The position numbers were made by a program, and so were the translations under genes. From NCBI GenBank assembly GCA_015499995.1, contig JADNRV010000799.1, forward strand, positions 1 to 12,796: a DNA stretch of 12,796 bases. Reading direction: 5' to 3'. This stretch comes from Flammula alnicola (Eukaryota; Basidiomycota; Agaricomycetes; Agaricales; Strophariaceae). Positions 9,036-12,796 of this stretch are shown one piece after another. The notes beneath the pieces are model-generated. The model worked only from the letters and a program-made list of their open reading frames with translations. It was not told the DNA's origin and did no database searches. Every line of letters begins with the position of its first letter. Within the stretch, counting starts at the first letter, position 1.

Positions 9036-9066
<31 letters not shown>
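9036..9066 (+). repeat. Poly(A) tract of LINE copy B
   Basis: A run of 31 A residues ends the element and abuts the right target duplication, whose first A is shared with it. The run is pure, which suggests a young insertion, although run length is prone to assembly error. Confidence 0.95.
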
Positions 9067-9067
<1 letters not shown>

Positions 9068-9079
9068 AGCCAGGCTGCT
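9066..9079 (+). repeat. Target site duplication, right copy
   Basis: An exact copy of 5446-5459 follows the poly(A) tract, and the transposase reading frame resumes through it (SQAA then SFIPSTS). Confidence 0.95.
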
Positions 9080-9761
9080 AGCTTTATCCCATCTACATCT
9101 CATCACCCAACACGTTCCTCAACACTATCTTCTCAGACATCATCCCAAGGCTCATCTACAACACCAACCCAGAACAGCCACCAAACATATTCTGCTCTCT
9201 ATGATATGGATGAAGAGCATGAGGACCCAGATTCTGGGGACCCAGATTTTGTCCCGATTGATATCCCTCCTTTCAGCTTCAAGGACACAGAGCTCCAAGC
9301 AATCCGGGATTGTATTTCCACCATTACTCTTCCAACATGGGTAGAGCGGCCACCAACCAATCTAGGTGAAAAAAGCCACGGAAAGCTTAAAGCTCGCGAT
9401 CACCTGTCACTGTTCAGTTGTATTTTCCCTCTCATTATTCCTGAGTTCTGGTATTTTGCCACTGCTACAGAATCTCCTCGCCGACATCTTGAATCTTTCC
9501 ACCATCTTGTTTCTGCCACCAACATTATCTCTTCATTCAAAACTTCAAATGCTGCTGCAGATGCCTACACCCAACACTATGTTCAATATCGAGCATCAAT
9601 TCAAGCCCTTTTTCCACATTACCATTCCAAGCCGAATCACCACTATGCAATGCATAATGGAGCTCTTCTCAAATACTGGGGGCCTCTTCCAGCTCTCAGC
9701 GAGTTTCCAGGCGAGCGAATGAATGGCATGTTGCAGAAAATCAACACCAATCGAAAATTCA

Positions 9762-9816
9762 GTATGTTTTTACAATTTCATATAAAATGTATACTAGCTG
9801 ATATAGAATATACTAG
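9762..9816 (+). other. Spliceosomal intron in the transposase 3' part (55 nt)
   Basis: The donor GTATGT at 9762, a plausible branch GCTGAT near 9797 and acceptor ACTAG ending at 9816 restore the frame across the exon join at Lys (A + AG). The upstream and downstream protein blocks are both typical of the family. Confidence 0.85.
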
Positions 9817-10520
9817 AGGATCTTGATCTCACTATGCTCCGACAAATGAGCCGTCGAGCATATTTGGATGCTTTGCTGCATGATGGGGATGCAGCTTCAA
9901 AAGAGTTTGCCAATATTCTGGAACCCATGGATATATCCAGAAATAGCCCACCATCTCTCCATCCAACTGAAGTGGCAACATTCCTGAAGAATGCAACTCA
10001 ATTTGTGCCAGAAGACTATGATGCCTTGCTTCACTATCTGCAGCACACTGGACGTCAATATCGTGCCTTCCATGCTATTCCCCACCCCCCCAATGCCCTT
10101 GTTCTCCCCCCATATGCAGCACATCCTTTACAGTTCCATCATTTCGAGCATACCTTTAGCTGCCAGCAGTCACACCAGGGAAATAGTGCTATTCAGTTCT
10201 ACAATCCTCTAACGCAAAGCCAGGATACAGGATTTATCCATACAATTTGGAGATTACCACTTAATGTGGTAATTCACACATTTGTTGTTGTCCAAACTCA
10301 CCGTCCACTATCCAATCTCAATGAGGAGCGTGCACCATTCATTCACTATCCTGGATTTATGACCCGGATTTACGATGCACTCCCCTCTAAAAGCTTTGCA
10401 ATCATCGAGCCCACCCATATTATCACACATCTCACAACTTTCCGGAGGCCAAAAGGAACTTATGGTATTGAAAAAGAAACATTAGTCGTGTGTTGGGCTT
10501 TAAATAGAGGGAGGCGATAG

Positions 10521-10794
10521 GGAAGTGGATAATATATACAATCAGTCTGTAAACGTAGGGCCCATCCACTTTGATATGACTGTAAGAATTGAGAGACCAT
10601 TCAATGGTAGATTAACAAGCTTATCCTTGAGTACAGTGCCTTCACCAGGCAGTAGAATCCTAAGATCACCCGAGTCGAGGATAGGCGCATCTTATAGCCG
10701 TCGAGAAATCGAATGAACGTCGATATCACCACCCATGCCTCGAAAAAATGGCCGAATCGAAAGGAAACAACACTACAGACAGACGACATGGAGC
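10521..10794. other. Transposase 3' flank without a recognisable gene
   Basis: Nothing supportable is seen here: the open frames are short and do not resemble known proteins. If the DNA transposon is complete on this side, its terminal inverted repeat lies here or further right. It cannot be identified because the matching left end is outside the window. Confidence 0.5.
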
Positions 10795-11640
10795 TCATAC
10801 AGGCATCTGCTGGTGCACTGCTATTGATGGTTGCGGAGCTGATTCATGCGGGTCACGGATGGACGACGAGAAGGCTGTACTGTGAGACAGATAACGCTGC
10901 AGTCGTAAAGGAGGGCACGAGGCTTGAAGCTTGAAGAACAATGTAAGTAACATTCGCCAGTCTCATTGTCAATGTGAACTTACCTGACCATACGTCTGCA
11001 AGTCCGTCCGTCGTCGCCCTGCTGCTGTGCCAAGCCCTTGAGCTCCACCGTGCATGCCTCCTTCTCTGTCCAACAGCATACCGTGCTCCGAGCGCAACGA
11101 GCACGACTCCTCCTCTATATCGCCACCGGTGTGAGAAATGGAGGATGTGGAGGGATCAATATTCCCCAAGGTGGCCGAGTGATGACTAGAAGGCGATGAT
11201 GAACTAGTGGGGGTCGAAAGCTGGGGATAACGGTTTTGCAAGACGTTCGTCTCAGGGTGTTCCAACGAGTGCGCTGGATGATTGGGAGATTGCACATACA
11301 AGGTGGGGTGGCAGTAGCGATTACCAGATCTGCCCGACGCAGTATCCTCACGGAGGAAAAATGGCCCAGGAGATGGCAACCGATGCCGGCTATAGCTGGG
11401 TCATAACCCCACGAGGGGACATTCGGCAGGGTCTGCATTTGTGGGTCTATGTACTTGTAGCCTGGCAGACCTTGAATGGGAGTCGGATCATGCTCTGGGG
11501 GATTTGAGGCGTGGGGGTATGGCTTGGGCAATAAATCGAAGGAATAGGCAGTGGTGGAGAAAGGCCATACTGAGTGAACCCTGAGTGATACGCCACGCCA
11601 TGCACTCTATCCCAGTATTGCTCCTCACCCGCTGTACGAG
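10795..11640 (-). pseudogene. Hypothetical Pro/Ser/Tyr-rich protein fragment, two exons, frameshifted
   Basis: I do not recognise this gene. Reading leftward from about 11640, three frames join in sequence: EEQYWDRVHGVAYHSGFTQY, then PKPYPHASNPPEHDPTP with LPNVPSWGYDPAIAGIG, then FFLREDTASGRSGNRYCHP with STPTSSSSPSSHHSATLG and an Arg-rich end reaching LQTYGQ. The frame steps are each what a one-base loss would give. The last segment ends at a perfect donor GTAAGT (10983 leftward). After a 54-nt intron, a short phase-0 exon runs to a TGA at 10797-10795. The composition suggests a disordered region of a fungal regulatory protein, but that is a guess. It directly follows the broken end of the TBC fragment on the same strand. 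Confidence 0.4.
10930..10983 (-). other. Probable intron in the hypothetical fragment (54 nt)
   Basis: On the minus strand the donor is GTAAGT and the acceptor TTCAAG, with a length typical of mushroom introns. The acceptor overlaps a 7-bp tandem duplication (CTTGAAG twice, 10923-10936 on the plus strand), so the true acceptor could be 7 nt further on. Confidence 0.5.
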
Positions 11641-11829
11641 ACAAAATTGAGGAGGACGAGAGGGCATGCCCGGGATGGCAAGAGGGACAGCGAGAAGAAG
11701 TCTTCAGGAAGGATACGTTCAACGATAGCTGCAAGGATCCAAAAGGCCTCTTCCTCGTCTGCATGCACAAGCAGGAGTGTCGAAGTAATGAGGTTCATGC
11801 CTTGAAAATATCCCACACTCCGATTTCGT

Positions 11830-11909
11830 CTGATCACCACCAATAGTCAGCGACACAGACAGGGCAACAGTGGGCGGACAGGGCAACAGTGGAAAGAATA
11901 TATATTTAC
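11830..11909 (-). other. Intron inside the TBC fragment (80 nt)
   Basis: The donor GTAAAT (from 11909) and acceptor ATCAG (ending at 11830) join AYSR to [10 protein letters not shown] in frame. Retention of the intron shows that the fragment derives from DNA, not from a processed transcript. Confidence 0.8.
11858..11892 (+). repeat. Two-copy tandem repeat in the TBC intron
   Basis: GACAGGGCAACAGTGG occurs at 11858-11873 and 11877-11892, a period of 19 bp. It is a small duplication that lengthens the intron beyond the 50-55 nt of the other introns here. Confidence 0.9.
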
Positions 11910-12549
11910 CTGCTATAGGCGATCACGAATTCCTTCCTCTCGTCGCGGTTGGATGACAGCCCGAGCTGGGCGAACCCAATGAGACCTTCACTATGCGATA
12001 ATTCATCCTCTTCACCTGCTTTGTTCATCTTGAGCAGCTTTACTTTACTCCTCTGCTTCACGAACACATCCCACTCCTTGCGCTGCACTGCTTGCTGCTG
12101 GTCATGTATTTCCGTGAGCTAGTTGAAGCAACCGTCTGACAGTGTTGACGCAAGCGTGCCGAGGGGTGTCCGAATTGACGGAAAGAATCGAAGTGGCGGA
12201 AGCTGCCATCGAGGAGGAAAGAGCACGAAAGTGACAATAGACGACCGCCTCTGGCTCTTGGACGATGACCGACTCTTGCCGCTGACAGAGATGGAATCAG
12301 CACCGCCTGCAGAGTCTGACCTGCCGCCTAGAATGAGCGCATCCAATTCCCCGCTACATGAGCAACTCTCCTTCACAACCTCGATTGTGTTCTTCACCCC
12401 TGCCCGCCCTCATCGTCATCATCTGGCCAACTATTATCTTCTTCACGATTGGCAATCTTGACACCAGTCAGACATGCAGGAGCGCTATTCCCGCACTCTT
12501 TCGCCCATATGAGCAGGACGACATCGTATTGAGAGACATACCGATCCAT

Positions 12550-12796
12550 CAGCGGCCGTTGGTTCTTGTCGTCGTGGTAAATCGTATGAGCCGTCCCCGT
12601 TGCATGAGAATTGCCAGCTTCTAGAGCTCCTAAACCGCGAGCATGGACTGGCGCTTGTTTGATACGCTATTGGTAGATTGTGATTGGATGGGTCGTTAGC
12701 GTGTTCCTGATGCGCGTTTTCATTGTCGACGGTGTAGACGAAGCACTGCCGGATCTGGGATTGAGAACCCGCAGGGCACCACTGGTCAACCCATCA
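12550..12796 (-). other. Right edge, open on the minus strand but not identified
   Basis: One minus-strand frame is open from the edge for more than 90 codons, down to about 12500, without a family I recognise. It may be the upstream part of the TBC gene or of another gene continuing past the window. No start codon or splice sites could be fixed. Confidence 0.3.

Larger units (their letters stand above)
5460..9065 (+). mobile_element. LINE copy B, 5'-truncated insertion with poly(A) tail
   Basis: This is a 3.6-kb insertion into the transposase gene, belonging to the same family as copy A. It begins inside ORF2, downstream of the endonuclease, at the point matching base 1119 of copy A. It runs through RT, RNase H, the C-terminal zinc motif, a 3' UTR and a poly(A) tract. 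It is flanked by a 13-14 bp target site duplication (5446-5459 and 9066-9079). The 5' truncation, tail and duplication are the marks of target-primed reverse transcription. Deleting it with one duplication copy restores the transposase frame. The open frame over about 3 kb suggests a recent insertion from a functional source element. Confidence 0.95.
9066..10520 (+). pseudogene. Tnp2-like transposase, 3' part (open, two exons)
   Basis: This continues the gene split at 5459, in the same frame. After a Ser/Thr-rich linker and an acidic patch (DMDEEHEDPDSGD) come IPPFSFKDTELQAIRDCIS, LPTWVERPPTNLGEKSHGK, FPLIIPEFWYF, FKTSNAAADAY, KPNHHYAMHNGALLKYWGP and SEFPGERMNGMLQ. The Glu of PGERMNG is the likely third catalytic residue, matching the FPFER-type motif of Tnp2 proteins. 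The intron 9762-9816 joins NTNRKF to KDLDLTMLRQMSRR. The second exon ends GTYGIEKETLVVCWALNRGRR followed by TAG at 10518-10520, the usual end of this family. No frameshifts were found in this part, unlike the 5' part. It is a pseudogene only because of the LINE insertion and the upstream frameshifts. Confidence 0.85.
11625..12549 (-). pseudogene. TBC-domain Rab GTPase-activating protein fragment, internally deleted and truncated
   Basis: Full-length TBC proteins stimulate GTP hydrolysis by Rab GTPases in membrane traffic. An upstream open stretch from a possible Met at 12549 (DRYVSQYDVVLLIWAKECG, REEDNSWPDDDDEG) is followed, after a frame change near 12398, by NTIEVVKESCSCSGELDALI and a Ser-rich stretch. 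After further frame changes near 12220 and 12120 comes IHDQQQAVQRKEWDVFVKQ, an acidic segment, and SEGLIGFAQLGLSSNRDERK. This joins abruptly to VIAYSR, an 80-nt intron, and then VGYFQGMNL and [20 protein letters not shown]. The YxQG glutamine-finger motif is present. The segment that should precede it, with the IxxDxxR arginine finger, is absent, and homology stops near 11640. The protein could not be a normal GAP. The far N-terminal assignment is uncertain. Confidence 0.65.

Noticed and set aside
10253..10273. Perfect hairpin, ATTACCAC with loop TTAAT
   Set aside because: It lies inside well-conserved transposase coding sequence and is followed by no T-run; probably chance.
10713..10934. Plus-strand 73-codon frame with a stretch (LYCETDNAAVVKEG) faintly like an RNase H strand
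   Set aside because: It is too short, has no other acidic motifs in order, and the opposite strand has good splice signals over the same bases. Kept only as a doubt about the minus-strand exon.
10521..11000. CACTA/TAGTG-like termini of the DNA transposon
   Set aside because: Short CACTA- or CAGTG-like words occur by chance, and the matching left terminus is not in the window, so no pair can be shown.
1..12796. tRNA, rRNA, CRISPR array, LTRs or a prokaryotic-type defence operon
   Set aside because: No cloverleaf, rRNA-like block, regularly spaced repeats or long direct terminal repeats were seen. Introns and gene types are fungal.

Overview
The window looks like a transposon-rich part of a filamentous fungal nuclear genome, most likely a basidiomycete (Agaricomycetes). 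The evidence is introns of about 50-80 nt with GT...AG ends (one with a perfect CTAAC branch site), a Tad1/L1-like LINE with gag-like ORF1 and EN-RT-RNase H ORF2, a Tnp2-like (CACTA/EnSpm-related) transposase of the type common in mushroom genomes, and a fragment of a fungal TBC-domain Rab-GAP gene. No prokaryotic-style operons, rRNA, tRNA or CRISPR are visible. Family names come from recalled motifs, not from a search.

Layout. (1) 1 to about 4140, minus strand: LINE copy A. It holds a short 5' leader, ORF1 (4029-1935, CCHC zinc knuckles near its end), a 14-nt gap, and ORF2 (from 1920) with an apurinic-like endonuclease and the start of the reverse transcriptase. The rest runs off the left edge. 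It carries many single-base frameshifts. (2) About 4141-5459 and 9066-10520, plus strand: a Tnp2-like transposase gene with two short introns and three frameshifts in its first part, split by a second insertion. (3) 5460-9065, plus strand: LINE copy B, 5'-truncated, with an open RT-RNase H-zinc-motif reading frame, a 3' UTR, a 31-nt poly(A) and a 13-14 bp target site duplication. Removing the insertion and one duplication copy rejoins the transposase frame exactly. (4) 10521-12796, minus strand: broken host-like gene fragments, namely a Pro/Ser/Tyr-rich hypothetical exon pair and a TBC-domain fragment that keeps an intron but has lost the part of the domain carrying the arginine finger.

How the parts relate. 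Copies A and B are the same LINE family in opposite orientation, with 5' ends facing each other. They share a 1.1-kb segment as an inverted repeat (1-1119 versus 5460-6590), about 97% identical outside indels. Copy B is open throughout, whereas copy A has ten single-base deletions in the shared segment alone. Copy B is fused in frame to the upstream transposase sequence, giving one long chimeric ORF. The most unusual pattern is that nearly all frameshifts are 1-nt deletions and are confined to 1-4830 and about 11100-12400, with none from 4831 to 10520. I found no clearly new biological system. The best leads are the deletion pattern, the transposase-RT chimera and the possible capture of host gene fragments beside the transposase.
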